Positions 52,497 to 63,051 of a stretch of 64,000 nucleotides of DNA are shown here, in pieces. The DNA lies in NCBI RefSeq assembly GCF_003337305.1, contig NZ_QPJO01000001.1, positions 893,203-957,202 of the forward strand, in the 5' to 3' direction. The notes below the pieces were generated by a model that made no database searches, had not been told where the DNA came from, and saw only the letters and a list, made by a program, of their open reading frames with translations. Each line of letters starts with the position of its first letter. The first letter of the stretch is position 1. A program made the translations under genes and the position numbers. The DNA comes from Winogradskyella arenosi. GTDB lineage: Bacteria; Bacteroidota; Bacteroidia; Flavobacteriales; Flavobacteriaceae.

Positions 52497-53352
52497 AATA
52501 GGTCTTTAAGATTTTACTTTTACTCGCATGTCTTAATCTACGAATCCCTTTTTCTCTAATTTGTCTTACACGTTCGCGCGTTAGGTCGTAAATACTTCCA
52601 ATTTCTTCTAAAGTCATTGGGGGTTGATCACCGATACCAAAGTTTAATCGGATGACATCACTCTCTTTTTGCGTTAAGGTTTCTAAGGCACGTTCAACTT
52701 CAACATTTAAAGATTCGCGCATTAAATCTCTATCAGGTCTTGGAGACTCTCCAGAACTTACAACATCATATAAACTAAAGGTTTCACCATCTTTTAACGG
52801 TGCATCCATAGATAAGTGACGTCCCGAATTCTTCATGGATTGCTTTACTTCTCGAACACTAAGGTCAAGTTCTCCGGCAATTTCATCAGCATTTGGTGGT
52901 CTTTGGTTAATTTGCTCTAAATGTGAAAAGGCTTTATTAATTTTATTAATAGTCCCAATTTTATTCAACGGCAAGCGCACAATACGCGACTGTTCTGCTA
53001 AGGCTTGTAAGATGGCTTGTCTAATCCACCATACGGCATAAGAGATAAATTTAAAACCTCTTGTTTCATCAAAACGTTTTGCCGCTTTAACTAATCCGGC
53101 GTTACCTTCATTAATTAAATCGGGTAGTTTTAAACCTTGATTCTGATATTGCTTAGCAACGGAAACAACAAATCGTAAATTGGCTGTTGTTAATTTATCT
53201 AATGCAGCTTGATCACCTTTTTTAATAAGTTGTGCTAATTCCACTTCTTCATCAGCAGTTATCAACGGAATCTTACTTATATCTTGTAAATACTTATCTA
53301 AAGATTTGTCTTCCCTGTTGGTAACTTGCTTGGTGATTTTTAATTGCCTCAT
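52489..53352 (-). CDS. rpoD: Primary RNA polymerase sigma factor (RpoD/SigA)
   Basis: A 287-residue sigma-70 factor, the short form typical of Bacteroidota that lacks most of region 1.1 and the non-conserved insert. Region 1.2 is [23 protein letters not shown]; region 2 has [17 protein letters not shown] and [17 protein letters not shown] (about 103-119); region 3 follows; region 4.2 is [29 protein letters not shown] (about 247-275, broken across the helix-turn-helix). This protein reads the TTG/TAnnTTTG promoters seen in this window. It stands before rpsU on the minus strand. Confidence 0.97.
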   Translation of the reverse strand: MRQLKITKQVTNREDKSLDKYLQDISKIPLITADEEVELAQLIKKGDQAALDKLTTANLRFVVSVAKQYQNQGLKLPDLINEGNAGLVKAAKRFDETRGFKFISYAVWWIRQAILQALAEQSRIVRLPLNKIGTINKINKAFSHLEQINQRPPNADEIAGELDLSVREVKQSMKNSGRHLSMDAPLKDGETFSLYDVVSSGESPRPDRDLMRESLNVEVERALETLTQKESDVIRLNFGIGDQPPMTLEEIGSIYDLTRERVRQIREKGIRRLRHASKSKILKTYLG

Positions 53353-53462
53353 GTATTCTTTGAAATTTTGTGAACCTTCAATGTAATCTAATTATTAAGA
53401 ATTCCAAAAAATTATAGATTTATTAACATAGTTTGAATGAAATTTGTTATTTTTTGCAACCA

Positions 53463-56138
53463 TCAATTGGTTTTAGTGCTATCCTGAGCTGTGGTTGTTT
53501 TCTTACTACCGCCTAAAAGTCCGCCTAAAATATTGCTAACACCCTCTTTTACTTTATCTTTCGTGGTTTGATCTTCAGTGGTTTCTGTTGCCGTTGCCGT
53601 AGAATCTGTTTTAGTGTCCTTATTATTTCCGTTGGTCAATCCACTTAATAAGTTCTTAACTTTGTCTTTTCCTTGATCAATTAATTTCTGTTTTTCAATT
53701 TCAATTAACTGTTTGGTTAAATTGGTTACACCAGAAGCGAGGTCGGTTTGCACGTTAGGGCTAGAAAAAGTTCCGCCTATATTAGCCGTAACAGGGATGC
53801 TTAAGTTGCTAACTTCACTATCGTTAATTTTTCCGATTAACTGATTTACATCTCTACCCAAATATTTTGCGGGTACCTGTAATACGGCATTATAGTTCAT
53901 AGTATTACTAAAGCTATGTGATCCTGAAATTTCAATAGGAATGTCTTTATAGCTTAACGTAAAAGGTTTTACGGCCACATTACCATTTTTAAAACTTAAG
54001 TTAGCTACAATGTCCTTCAGGTTTAAACCCTCAAGATCTATAAAATCTAATTTGCTGTCTAAGCTGGTGAGTAATGGGCTATTGCTTGTGTTTATCTCAT
54101 CCGTTAATATTTTTGCTAAAGCACTACCAGAAATTGTACTTAAATCTGGTGCAAAGCTATCATCTAAATAACCGCTGATATCTATAGTGGAATTAAATTT
54201 ACCTTGTAATACCTTGGCAATTGGAGCGAGTGCTTTAAGCATTTCTAAGTCTGAAAAAGATTGAGAGATATCAAAGTTTTCCATTCCTAATTGAACATCA
54301 AAGGTTGGTTTCTCGCCCTTGGTAGAAACATTTCCGGTAATCCCTAATTGGCCATTAAAAATATCTGTAGTCATATTCTCTAAGCGTGCCGTTTGATCTT
54401 TGATGACTAATTGCCCTTTTACATTTTTTAGATTTAAGTTATCGTAAACCACTGTTTTTGCATTAGCCGAAATGGTACAATCTAAAAAGGCCGGAATTTT
54501 AAGGGCTTCAGCATTAGCCGAAGTCGTTGTGGTGTTGTTTTCTGAAGTTTCTTGTGTTGTGGTCTCTTCTGTCATAAAATCGGATAACGCGAAGGTATTC
54601 GAATTTAAGCTGAAATTTCCCTTTAAGTTTTTATCGCTTAGCATAAAACCAAGTAAGTTATTGATGGTTCCTGTCGCTGAGAAATCACTATTTCCGGTAT
54701 AGGCATCAAAACTATTAAGACTAACGGTTCCGGGTTTAAAGGTTAAGTTGGCGCTGTTGATTTGAATGGGGTTTAAGATTTCTTCCGAAGAAAACACAAA
54801 ATCAGAAAGTCCTATTTCACCGGTACTCTTAATACGTTGGTAAGCGTTGGTCTCAATGGCTTCCATGTCAAACGAGGTACTCATATTGGCTTTTAATATT
54901 CCGCTGAGCTCATTCTCTAGTTCTATAGGATAAGCTTGAGACAGGTGCCCTAAGTTTAAAACACCTTCTAATTGAGCTGCCACAAGCATGTTTTTAGTCA
55001 CATTTTTAAGCGAAGCTTTGGCCTTAAAAAGATCTTCATCGATCTGAAAATTAAATTTGTCTATATTCACAAAGGTGTCATCAACATTCCCTGTACTGTT
55101 TTTTATAGAAACGTCTATCCCAATATTTTTAACGCTCTTAGGAAGTTGAGGAAACTTAAAAGATGCATTTTCAGAAAGTAAATTAATATCTAGGGTAGGA
55201 ATGGTTTCTTCAGAAACTAAACCTTTAACGATGCCATTAACAGTAAAGTTTCCGGTAGTACTAACATCGGCAACATCTTTAGCGTAGGCTTCTGGGATAA
55301 GCGCTAGGAAATCTTTAAAGGTAGCGCCTGGATTTTTAAAACTCAGGTCTATTTGTTGTCCGGCTTCAACCAACTGTATATAGCCGTCAAACTCTAAAGG
55401 CAGCGCATTGATGAAGGCTTTGTTTTCTTTAAAGGTGTATTTCTGTTGGTCTAAATCTAAATCGATTAAGGCGTCTAGCTTTACGGTATTATTACTTAAA
55501 TAAGCGGTGCTGTCCATTACAAAACTAACATGAGCCTCTGTTTCGGTATCTAGCTCTGATGTGTTTCCTGAAAAAATACCGGTTCCAAAATGATTAATTT
55601 CAGTAAGATAAAAGGCCATATTAGAAGTGTCATCTATATAGGTAAAGGCGCTATTGTTTAGCTCGTAATGCTCAATATCAAAACTAAAACTTGCAGTGCT
55701 TTCAGATGCTGTGGTAGTTGATTCAGGGGTTGTACTTTCCTTCACAATATCGTAATTCACGGCTCCGGTATTATTTGTTTTAATCACTAAAAGCAGTTCG
55801 TTAGCAATAATTTCATTGACTTCTAATGGGGTATCGGTACCATTTAATAATTGCATCATGCCCATTTCAAACGAAAGTGACTGTGCTGTGGCTAAGGTTT
55901 CACCTTCAAAAGGCGCACGGTTTATAATCTTTAAATTGTCTACGCTGATTGAGGCTTTAGGAAAACTACTTATGAGACTAAGACTAATGTCATCAAATGA
56001 TAAATCTGCATTTAAGTTTTCATCGGCATAATTTTGCACAATGCTGTCTATTTTAGATTCTAAGACGAAGGGTATTGCAATTAGAATGGCTAAAAATAAG
56101 ACGGCTATAATTCCAATGATTTTTAGTAGTTTTTTCAT
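53463..56138 (-). CDS. AsmA-like envelope protein
   Basis: An 891-residue protein with one N-terminal membrane helix (IIGIIAVLFLAILIAIPFVL, about 6-25) and a long beta-rich periplasmic part: DDISLSLISSFPKASISVDNLKI (about 48-70) is the AsmA opening, and the C-terminal AsmA domain lies at about 560-800. The last 110 residues are Thr/Asp/Lys-rich with low complexity. AsmA-family proteins are thought to bridge the inner and outer membranes and carry phospholipids. There is no close operon partner (110 bp before rpoD on the same strand). Confidence 0.88.
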   Translation of the reverse strand: MKKLLKIIGIIAVLFLAILIAIPFVLESKIDSIVQNYADENLNADLSFDDISLSLISSFPKASISVDNLKIINRAPFEGETLATAQSLSFEMGMMQLLNGTDTPLEVNEIIANELLLVIKTNNTGAVNYDIVKESTTPESTTTASESTASFSFDIEHYELNNSAFTYIDDTSNMAFYLTEINHFGTGIFSGNTSELDTETEAHVSFVMDSTAYLSNNTVKLDALIDLDLDQQKYTFKENKAFINALPLEFDGYIQLVEAGQQIDLSFKNPGATFKDFLALIPEAYAKDVADVSTTGNFTVNGIVKGLVSEETIPTLDINLLSENASFKFPQLPKSVKNIGIDVSIKNSTGNVDDTFVNIDKFNFQIDEDLFKAKASLKNVTKNMLVAAQLEGVLNLGHLSQAYPIELENELSGILKANMSTSFDMEAIETNAYQRIKSTGEIGLSDFVFSSEEILNPIQINSANLTFKPGTVSLNSFDAYTGNSDFSATGTINNLLGFMLSDKNLKGNFSLNSNTFALSDFMTEETTTQETSENNTTTTSANAEALKIPAFLDCTISANAKTVVYDNLNLKNVKGQLVIKDQTARLENMTTDIFNGQLGITGNVSTKGEKPTFDVQLGMENFDISQSFSDLEMLKALAPIAKVLQGKFNSTIDISGYLDDSFAPDLSTISGSALAKILTDEINTSNSPLLTSLDSKLDFIDLEGLNLKDIVANLSFKNGNVAVKPFTLSYKDIPIEISGSHSFSNTMNYNAVLQVPAKYLGRDVNQLIGKINDSEVSNLSIPVTANIGGTFSSPNVQTDLASGVTNLTKQLIEIEKQKLIDQGKDKVKNLLSGLTNGNNKDTKTDSTATATETTEDQTTKDKVKEGVSNILGGLLGGSKKTTTAQDSTKTN

Positions 56139-56295
56139 AAGGTCTATTAAGTTGTTGAATTTTCATTTGTAATATATACGCAAATTTCTGTACAAAAGTT
56201 GCTTGTTTTACGAAGTTTAAGAAGATTTTAATGATTTATTCGCTCTAAAAAATGTTTCGTCTTTATTATAAACGGGCTTATAGAAGATTGTGCTC

Positions 56296-57000
56296 TTAAA
56301 GCAAATCTATTTCTTGATTTATTCTAAGGTGGAAGCGCTTGCGGAATAGAAACACACCTAAATACAGAAACGGCGTGTCTAATATAGCGACAATCATTTT
56401 AAAAAGAAAGCCACTAACAAGCAAACCTTTAAAGTTGTCCCAATCAATAATACCAAAGCTACAGAGTAGCGTAACAATGGTTAAGGTGTCTATAAATTGT
56501 GAAAACCAAGTTGAAAAGTTATTTCGAAGCCATAAATGTTTGCCTTTGGTAAGGCGTTTCCAGAAATGATAAATCTGAATGTCTACAAATTGAGCAAACA
56601 AATAGGTGAGCATGCTCGCAAACACTGCAATGGTTGTGTTTCCAAAAACGGTATAAAATAATTCATTGTCTACATAAGACCATTCCGTAGCCGGGACCTG
56701 AGCCGCCACATAAATGATGAGTAAGGAAAATAAAGACGCAAATATACCGACCACCACTATATCATTAGCGCGCTTTTTACCATAGATTTCGCTGATAAGA
56801 TCTGTAATAAGAAAAGTGATTGGGTAGGGCAGAATCCCCACAGAGATTTCAAATAATTTAGTGCCAAAGATTTCTATATCTAAAGGGTACCAATAAAAGA
56901 ATTTCTGAAAAATTAAATTTGAAACAACAAGAGACGTAATAAATAGACCAGCAAGTAGCAGATAGATGCGTTGTGCTAAAAGTTTGTCTCTTAATGTCAT
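56296..57000 (-). CDS. Queuosine precursor transporter (YhhQ/VUT family)
   Basis: A 234-residue inner membrane protein with about six helices. It has the ECF-like family features EISVGILPYPITFLITDLISEIYGKKRAN (about 48-76, PITF..D..SE.YG) and AQFVDIQIYHFWKRLTKGKHLWLRNNFSTWFSQFIDT (about 134-170, F..Q..D..I). These proteins import preQ0/preQ1-type precursors for queuosine in tRNA. It stands alone, divergent from the folK fusion gene across 301 bp. Confidence 0.92.
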   Translation of the reverse strand: MTLRDKLLAQRIYLLLAGLFITSLVVSNLIFQKFFYWYPLDIEIFGTKLFEISVGILPYPITFLITDLISEIYGKKRANDIVVVGIFASLFSLLIIYVAAQVPATEWSYVDNELFYTVFGNTTIAVFASMLTYLFAQFVDIQIYHFWKRLTKGKHLWLRNNFSTWFSQFIDTLTIVTLLCSFGIIDWDNFKGLLVSGFLFKMIVAILDTPFLYLGVFLFRKRFHLRINQEIDLL

Positions 57001-57301
57001 TGAGATGCTATTGAAGTGAGGTGTAAATATAAAGAATTTGTTTGAGCCAGTGCGTCGTTAGGCCAAGTGACTCATGCGGAGTTCTTGTTCCTTGGGGTCA
57101 AATTCTAAAGTTGTAGGATTTATCTTGTTGATAGCCTTGTGGGTAGGGGTTTGAGTGGGGTGTTCTTTTTTATAGGCTTTAAAAGCCTTGTCTTAATTTT
57201 TTATTTTTTATTTGAAAGAACAGTGCTGAAATCATTAGCATAATAGGTTTAGTTTTAGTTATTTTGTCCCTCCCGATTCGTCATAGAAACGGCATCCATT
57301 T
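57001..57301. other. 301-bp divergent intergenic region between the transporter and folK genes
   Basis: No open frame was recognised. It has a short AGGCT-TTAAA-AGCCT hairpin at 57174-57188 followed by a T-rich stretch, with no gene upstream on that strand to serve. No clear TAnnTTTG promoter was seen for either gene. Confidence 0.5.
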
Positions 57302-58450
57302 ATGAAGCCAAGCAAAACCATTCACATCGCATTAGGAAGTAACAAAGGGCAGAAATTGCAGTATTTGCAACAGGCCATTGATGCTGTTTTTGAGCATGTA
57401 GGTGTGGTTAAAAAGATCTCTTCAGTATATAAAACCCCAGCCTTAGGATTTGATGGTGATGATTTTTATAATGCTTGCATCACGGTTGAAACAGAATTAA
57501 AGCCCAAGAAGGTTTTAAAGGCTTTGCAGTCTATTGAAACGGCTTTAGGAAGACAATCTAAAACAACGGAAGGGTATGCCTCTCGTGAAATTGATTTAGA
57601 TATTTTGTTTTTTGAAGATGATATCCTTCAAGAGAACACCTTAACGATTCCGCATGCCGAGTTACACAAGCGTAAATTTGTGCTGCAGCCGCTAAGAGAT
57701 ATCACTACCGATTTTCAACATCCTGTGCTTCAAAAATCATTAGAGCAATTATGGGAAGAATGTGAGGATCCTTCGGTGATTGAACCACTTAATGATCAAC
57801 TTGAAAACCCTGTAGATTCGTTTCGCTTTAAACGCTATAATTATATTGCTATTGAAGGGAATATAGGGGCCGGTAAAACCAGTTTAACACATAAGATTGC
57901 AAAAGATTTTAATGCTAAAATTATTTTAGAACGCTTTGCAGATAATCCGTTTCTGCCAAAGTTTTATAAAGAACCGGAGCGTTATGCCTTTACTTTAGAG
58001 ATGTCATTTTTAGCCGATCGCTATCAGCAGATCAGTGATGATTTGTCGCAGCTCGATCTCTTTAAGGATTTTATGGTGAGTGATTATGATGTGTTTAAGT
58101 CCTTAATCTTCTCTAAAATTACCTTGGCTGAAGATGAGTTTAGGTTGTATAGAAAATTGTTTTACCAAGTTTATAAAGATATTGCCAAACCAGATTTGTA
58201 TGTGTATTTATACCAAAACACAGAACGTTTACAGGCCAATATTAAAAAACGCGGACGTAATTACGAGAAAGATATTAAAGACGATTACTTGGATAAAATT
58301 AATGCAGGTTATCTCGATTTCTTGAAGAGCCAGCCAGAGATGAACGTGAAAATTATTGATATCTCTGATAAGGATTTTGTAAAGTCTCGTGAAGATTATT
58401 TATGGCTTTTGAATCAAATTAGTGAGGCGGCACTTGTACCTCAATCTTAA
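57302..58450 (+). CDS. folK: Bifunctional 6-hydroxymethylpterin pyrophosphokinase / deoxynucleoside kinase
   Basis: A 382-residue fusion. Residues 1-about 160 are HPPK (FolK), the folate-pathway enzyme: IHIALGSNKGQKLQYLQQAID at the start, SSVYKTPALGFDGDDFYNAC, and the signature REIDLDILFFEDD (about 98-110). Residues about 178-382 form a deoxynucleoside kinase: P-loop IEGNIGAGKTSL (about 183-194), the ERFADNPFLPKFYKEPERYA substrate region, and a lid with KKRGRNYEKDI. Both halves look complete. The dNK part salvages deoxynucleosides; with FolK it links nucleotide and folate supply, as thymidylate synthesis needs folate. The gene stands alone. Confidence 0.93.
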   Translation: MKPSKTIHIALGSNKGQKLQYLQQAIDAVFEHVGVVKKISSVYKTPALGFDGDDFYNACITVETELKPKKVLKALQSIETALGRQSKTTEGYASREIDLDILFFEDDILQENTLTIPHAELHKRKFVLQPLRDITTDFQHPVLQKSLEQLWEECEDPSVIEPLNDQLENPVDSFRFKRYNYIAIEGNIGAGKTSLTHKIAKDFNAKIILERFADNPFLPKFYKEPERYAFTLEMSFLADRYQQISDDLSQLDLFKDFMVSDYDVFKSLIFSKITLAEDEFRLYRKLFYQVYKDIAKPDLYVYLYQNTERLQANIKKRGRNYEKDIKDDYLDKINAGYLDFLKSQPEMNVKIIDISDKDFVKSREDYLWLLNQISEAALVPQS

Positions 58451-58464
58451 TAATCACGTTAAGG

Positions 58465-59115
58465 CTAGACCTCGTTTTGATAAAGTAGTGTTACAATTTG
58501 TCCTTTTTGATTTGTGGGAAGGCTTACCGTGAGTTGCTCTACATGCTTTACGTTAAGATGAAACGGCGGTTTTAAGAGGTTAACACCACTGTTTTGCTTT
58601 AGTCGAATTCCTAAACTTGAAATTTTATCTTTATTAGCTTCAAAATCACCTTGTGGGATATGTTCGGTTAAGATAATATAGGGGTAGCGTTTTAATTTCT
58701 GAACAATTTTAAGGATTTCAGCATTAGATAAATGTTGAAGCACCTGCCGAATGATAATGCAATCGGCTTCAGGTAAATCATTCTCTACAATGTTTAAACA
58801 GCGGAATTCTAAATTTTCAGCTTTAAAGACAGTTTTGTTTCTTTCAATTAAGCTTTCAACAATGTCAATACCAATATAAGTCTTGCTGTATGGTATAAGC
58901 TGTTTTCCAATATTAAAATCACCACAACCCAAATCGCAAACTGTTAAGTTGTTATGATGTGCTTTTAGAAAGGAGGTCACGGCCTCTATATAAGGTTCGG
59001 TAATGGCGGTGTGATGCGAGCCTTCTCCAGAATAAAAATCAAAGTCTTTGCCGCCCCAAAGGTGCTGCTCGTAAATCTGTTCCATGACAGCTTTAGTGGG
59101 CCAAGGTGTTTTCAT
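58465..59115 (-). CDS. Class I SAM-dependent methyltransferase
   Basis: A 216-residue protein. The SAM-binding loop is VCDLGCGDFNIGKQLI (about 59-74), and motif II is YIGIDIVESLIERNK (about 80-94). IIIRQVLQHLSNAEILKIVQKL (about 115-136) follows the general methyltransferase pattern. The N-terminal HLWGGKDFDFYSGEGSH is a known start of small-molecule or glycan methyltransferases of bacteria. The substrate is unknown. It lies 14 bp from the convergent folK fusion and 58 bp after the SpoU methylase. Confidence 0.85.
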   Translation of the reverse strand: MKTPWPTKAVMEQIYEQHLWGGKDFDFYSGEGSHHTAITEPYIEAVTSFLKAHHNNLTVCDLGCGDFNIGKQLIPYSKTYIGIDIVESLIERNKTVFKAENLEFRCLNIVENDLPEADCIIIRQVLQHLSNAEILKIVQKLKRYPYIILTEHIPQGDFEANKDKISSLGIRLKQNSGVNLLKPPFHLNVKHVEQLTVSLPTNQKGQIVTLLYQNEV

Positions 59116-59173
59116 TTCTTTTATTTATAGTCTTGCTATTATTTAGAACCTTGCTATTTTGAACAACCAACAT

Positions 59174-59713
59174 TTAAGAACTCACCTTTAACTTCGAAAA
59201 TACATCCCAAATCACCACACCACAACTCACTGAGATATTTAAAGAATGTTTTGTACCGTATTGCGGAATTTCTATAACAACATCACTAGCGTCAACAACG
59301 TCTTGGGCAACACCTTTAACCTCGTTTCCAAACACAAACGCATATTTGTTTTGCGCTTGCGGTTTAAACTGATCTAACATGGTCGCGTTTTCCGCTTGTT
59401 CAATGGCACAGATTTGAACCCCGTCTTGCTTTAATTTTTCAATGACCTCTAAAGTGTGTTCGGCATATTCCCAAGCTACGGTTTCAGTACTGCCTAAGGC
59501 TGTTTTTCTTATATCGTTGTGCGGTGGTTGCGCCGTAATACCACAGAGGTAAATCTTTTCAATTAAAAAAGCATCACTAGTTCTAAAAACCGACCCAATA
59601 TTGTTTAAGCTTCTAATATTATCAAGTACAATAATAATTGGTGATTTTTTAGCAACTTTAAATTCTGAAACTTCTAATCGGTCTAACTCTTCGTTTTTTA
59701 GTTTTCTTTTCAA
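59174..59713 (-). CDS. SpoU/TrmH-family RNA 2'-O-methyltransferase
   Basis: A 179-residue SPOUT methyltransferase. All three motifs are present: LDNIRSLNNIGSVFRTSDAF (about 30-49), FVFGNEVKGVAQDV (about 125-138) and IPQYGTKHSLNISVSCGVVIWD (about 147-168, spread over the knot). It probably methylates a ribose in tRNA (TrmH/TrmL-like); at 179 residues it lacks the extra RNA-binding domain of rRNA methylases such as RlmB. It starts at the ATG at 59713. Confidence 0.92.
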   Translation of the reverse strand: MKRKLKNEELDRLEVSEFKVAKKSPIIIVLDNIRSLNNIGSVFRTSDAFLIEKIYLCGITAQPPHNDIRKTALGSTETVAWEYAEHTLEVIEKLKQDGVQICAIEQAENATMLDQFKPQAQNKYAFVFGNEVKGVAQDVVDASDVVIEIPQYGTKHSLNISVSCGVVIWDVFSKLKVSS

Positions 59714-60032
59714 TTGAGCTTAATTTTTTAATTTAATTTATAAAACAAGCCTAAAGCCTCTTTAAGGGGATAATGGTTAAAACTACCGTTTGGATTTTTT
59801 TAACCGTAACATTGAGACTGTTCCCAATAGGGAGCTTTAGGGTTGTCATTTTTTATTTTACGGGACCCCTACGGTTTTAAAAACCTTAAAGGTCTGAAAA
59901 GTGAAATTATAAACATCTGTAAATAACTTCTAGTCTTTCGGTTTCAATAAGCCTTAAAATATAAGTAATTTAGCAAACTTGCAATGTTCAAATATTTACA
60001 AGACAAAAATATAACTTAAAACCAGATTACCA
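59714..60032. other. 319-bp divergent intergenic region before mutS
   Basis: No gene, RNA or clear promoter was recognised in this stretch. It is AT-rich with a few short C/G runs. Confidence 0.5.
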
Positions 60033-62645
60033 TTGGCTAAATCCGCAAAAAAAGTAACCCCGTTAATGAAACAATATAATGCCATAAAGGTGAAATATCC
60101 TGATGCTTTATTGTTGTTTAGAGTCGGCGATTTTTACGAAACATTTGGTAGTGATGCTGTTAAAGCATCTCAGATTTTAGACATTATTTTAACTAAGCGT
60201 GGCGCTGGTAGTGAGAATGAAACCGCGCTAGCAGGATTTCCGCACCACTCCTTAAATACCTACTTACCTAAATTGGTAAGAGCCGGAGAGCGTGTGGCGA
60301 TTTGCGATCAGTTAGAAGATCCAAAACAAACCAAAACGATTGTAAAACGTGGGGTAACCGAATTGGTAACGCCAGGTGTGGCTTTTAATGACGATATTTT
60401 ACATTCTAAATCCAATAATTTCTTAGCGGCAGTTTATTTTGAAAAGGACTGCATCGGGATTTCATTTTTAGATATTTCTACAGGTGAATTTTTAACCTCT
60501 CAGGGGCAGGCCGAATATATCGATAAGTTATTGCAGAACTTTAGTCCAAGTGAGGTATTAATCTCCAAGAAAAGCAGGAAGCTGTTTTCAGAAACCTTCG
60601 GAAATGATTTTCATACCTTTTATCTAGAGGATTGGGTGTTTCAAGCCGATTATGCCCATGAAACCTTAACCAAACATTTCAATACAAAAACCTTAAAAGG
60701 CTTTGGAATAGAAGATTTGTACGAAGGGATTATCGCTTCTGGTGTGGTTTTACATTATTTGGGGGAAACACGTCATAGTAAATTAGAGCATATTGCTACG
60801 GTTTCAAGAATTGCTACTGATGATTATGTGTGGATGGATAAATTTACCATCCGTAATTTAGAATTATACCATTCTACCAATGCCAATGCGGTGACCTTAA
60901 TTAATGTTATAGATAAAACAATATCCGCCATGGGCGGCCGAACTTTAAAACGTTGGTTGGCCTTACCGCTAAAGCATGCCGAAAAAATTAAACAACGTCA
61001 TGAGGTTGTAAAATATCTCTTAGATAAAGAGACCGTTCTTCAGAAGATTCGAACGCAAATAAAACAAATTGGAGATATTGAGCGCCTTATTTCAAAAATA
61101 GCTACGGTTAAGGTATCGCCACGAGAAGTCATTCAGCTTAAAAATTCTTTAGACGCTATTGTGCCTATAAAAGCGGTGGCGGAAACCTGCGATAATGAGG
61201 CTTTAAAAGTTTTAGGTGATAATTTGCACCGTTGCGATTTGTTACGCGATAAAATTAAAGAAACCTTAAATGAAGAAGCACCGGTTAATGTGCTCAAGGG
61301 ACATACAATTGCTGTTGGTTTTTCAGAAGAGTTAGATGAGTTAAGAGGCTTGTCGCAATCTGGGAAAACCTACCTAGATAATATGTTGAAACGCGAAAGT
61401 GAACGCACAGGGATTACCTCCCTTAAAATAGCGTCTAATAACGTTTTTGGGTATTATATAGAAGTTCGCAATTCGCATAAGGATAAGGTGCCTGAAGAAT
61501 GGATTAGAAAACAAACCTTAGTGAACGCCGAACGCTACATAACCGAAGAGCTTAAAGAATACGAAGCAAAGATTTTAGGGGCTGAGGAACGTATTTTAGC
61601 AATAGAGCAGCAATTGTTTGGTGAGTTGGTAACGTGGATGCATCAGTTTATTGTTTCCGTACAACAAAACGCACAGTTAATAGGGCAGTTAGATTGTTTA
61701 TGTGGATTTGCAAGCTTGGCTAAGAGTAATAAGTATGTGTATCCGCGAATTGACGATAGTTACGATTTAGAAATCAAAGAAGGACGCCACCCGGTTATAG
61801 AAAAACAATTACCAATTGGGGAGCCTTATATTGCTAATGATGTATTTTTAGATAGAGAAACACAGCAAATTATTATGATTACCGGACCTAACATGTCGGG
61901 TAAGTCGGCCATATTAAGACAAACGGCCTTAATTGTTTTATTAGCACAAATAGGAAGTTTTGTGCCTGCTGGCGAAGCGAGAATCGGTTTGGTTGATAAA
62001 ATTTTTACGCGAGTTGGCGCTAGTGATAATATCTCCATGGGGGAGTCTACATTTATGGTAGAAATGAATGAGACGGCTTCAATTCTTAATAATATATCAG
62101 ATCGTAGTTTGGTCTTATTAGATGAAATAGGAAGGGGAACCAGTACCTATGATGGTATTTCTATTGCTTGGGCTATTAGTGAGTATTTACACGAGCATCC
62201 TTCAAAACCGAAAACACTCTTTGCAACGCATTACCACGAGTTAAATGAAATGAGTGAAACCTTTGGTCGGATTAAAAACTTTAACGTGGCTGTAAAAGAA
62301 TTAAAAGACAATGTGCTTTTTGTTCGGAAACTGGTTGAAGGCGGAAGTGAACATAGTTTTGGTATCCATGTTGCAAAAATGGCGGGTATGCCACAACAAG
62401 TTATTCGTCGTGCAAATAAAATTTTATCGAAATTAGAGAAATCGCATTCTAGTGAAGAACTTACGGATAAAGTGAAGGGCTTAAAGGACGATTTACAGTT
62501 GAGCTTTTTTAACCTTGACGACCCCTTACTCGTTGAAATTAAGGACGAAATCATTCATACGGACATCGATACCTTAACCCCTGTTGAAGCCTTAATGAAG
62601 CTCAATGAGATAAAGCGAATGTTGATGAAGAAAAAGCCAGTTTAA
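60033..62645 (+). CDS. mutS: DNA mismatch repair protein MutS
   Basis: An 870-residue MutS1. The mismatch-reading Phe-x-Glu is in VGDFYETFG (about 32-40). Domains I-IV follow, then the ATPase with Walker [16 protein letters not shown] (about 617-631), TFMVEMNE (about 674-681), Walker [17 protein letters not shown] (about 693-708) and the THYHELNEM helix (about 734-742). The start is a TTG at 60033 ([16 protein letters not shown]), matching the usual N-terminus; the next in-frame ATG is 11 codons in. It stands alone; the tRNA pair follows from its own promoter. Confidence 0.97.
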   Translation: MAKSAKKVTPLMKQYNAIKVKYPDALLLFRVGDFYETFGSDAVKASQILDIILTKRGAGSENETALAGFPHHSLNTYLPKLVRAGERVAICDQLEDPKQTKTIVKRGVTELVTPGVAFNDDILHSKSNNFLAAVYFEKDCIGISFLDISTGEFLTSQGQAEYIDKLLQNFSPSEVLISKKSRKLFSETFGNDFHTFYLEDWVFQADYAHETLTKHFNTKTLKGFGIEDLYEGIIASGVVLHYLGETRHSKLEHIATVSRIATDDYVWMDKFTIRNLELYHSTNANAVTLINVIDKTISAMGGRTLKRWLALPLKHAEKIKQRHEVVKYLLDKETVLQKIRTQIKQIGDIERLISKIATVKVSPREVIQLKNSLDAIVPIKAVAETCDNEALKVLGDNLHRCDLLRDKIKETLNEEAPVNVLKGHTIAVGFSEELDELRGLSQSGKTYLDNMLKRESERTGITSLKIASNNVFGYYIEVRNSHKDKVPEEWIRKQTLVNAERYITEELKEYEAKILGAEERILAIEQQLFGELVTWMHQFIVSVQQNAQLIGQLDCLCGFASLAKSNKYVYPRIDDSYDLEIKEGRHPVIEKQLPIGEPYIANDVFLDRETQQIIMITGPNMSGKSAILRQTALIVLLAQIGSFVPAGEARIGLVDKIFTRVGASDNISMGESTFMVEMNETASILNNISDRSLVLLDEIGRGTSTYDGISIAWAISEYLHEHPSKPKTLFATHYHELNEMSETFGRIKNFNVAVKELKDNVLFVRKLVEGGSEHSFGIHVAKMAGMPQQVIRRANKILSKLEKSHSSEELTDKVKGLKDDLQLSFFNLDDPLLVEIKDEIIHTDIDTLTPVEALMKLNEIKRMLMKKKPV

Positions 62646-62674
62646 AATTTTTTTAATTTTTTTTCGAAAAAAGT

Positions 62675-62704
62675 TTGGTGGTATGTAAATAAAGTGTAAA
62701 TTTG
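62675..62704 (+). promoter_or_regulatory. Promoter of the tRNA-Gly/tRNA-Leu pair (TTG-N19-TAAATTTG)
   Basis: TTG at 62675-62677, a 19-bp spacer and TAAATTTG at 62697-62704 make a full match to the Bacteroidota sigma-A consensus. The tRNA-Gly gene begins 34 bp further on. This is the clearest promoter in the window. Confidence 0.8.
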
Positions 62705-62738
62705 CACCCGCTTACAGGGCGAAACGTTCATTAAAATT

Positions 62739-62810
62739 GCGAAAGTAGCTCAGGGGTAGAGCATCACCTTGCCAAGGTGGAGGTCGTGGGTTCAAATCCC
62801 ATCTTTCGCT
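62739..62810 (+). tRNA. tRNA-Gly (anticodon GCC)
   Basis: The acceptor stem GCGAAAG (62739-62745) pairs with CTTTCGC (62803-62809), with discriminator T at 62810. The anticodon stem-loop is ACCTT-GCC-AAGGT and the T-arm is GTGGGTTCAAATCCCAT. CCA is not encoded. Confidence 0.97.
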
Positions 62811-62858
62811 CTGAATACAAAAATATACCAATTGATTACATTCATTTGTAATTATAAT

Positions 62859-62942
62859 GCTGAAGTGGTGGAATTGGTAGACACGTTGGACTTAAAATCC
62901 AATGTCCATTAGGACGTACGGGTTCAAGTCCCGTCTTCAGTA
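62859..62942 (+). tRNA. tRNA-Leu (anticodon UAA)
   Basis: The acceptor stem GCTGAAG (62859-62865) pairs with CTTCAGT (62935-62941, the outer pair G-U), discriminator A. The anticodon loop is ACTTAAAAT with TAA; the long variable arm TGTCCATTAGGACGT marks a class II tRNA. CCA is not encoded. It lies 48 bp after tRNA-Gly. Confidence 0.97.
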
Positions 62943-62944
62943 CT

Positions 62945-62977
62945 AAAGCCTTTATCGAAAGATAGAGGCTTTTTTTA
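62945..62977 (+). terminator. Terminator of the tRNA pair
   Basis: AAAGCCTTTATC and GATAGAGGCTTT form a 12-bp stem (one G-U) capped by a GAAA tetraloop and followed by seven T in all. It begins 2 bp after tRNA-Leu. Confidence 0.93.
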
Positions 62978-63051
62978 GTTTTATACCTTACGGAACTTCG
63001 GTTTTGGTATTAAAAAGCGAGAGGCTATTATCTACAAGTTAGCTTTTCAAC

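Noticed and set aside
62984..63011. Hairpin-like ATACC...GGTAT with an inner AAC-TTCG-GTT after the tRNA terminator
   Set aside because: The stems are short with a large asymmetric internal loop, and there is no T tract.
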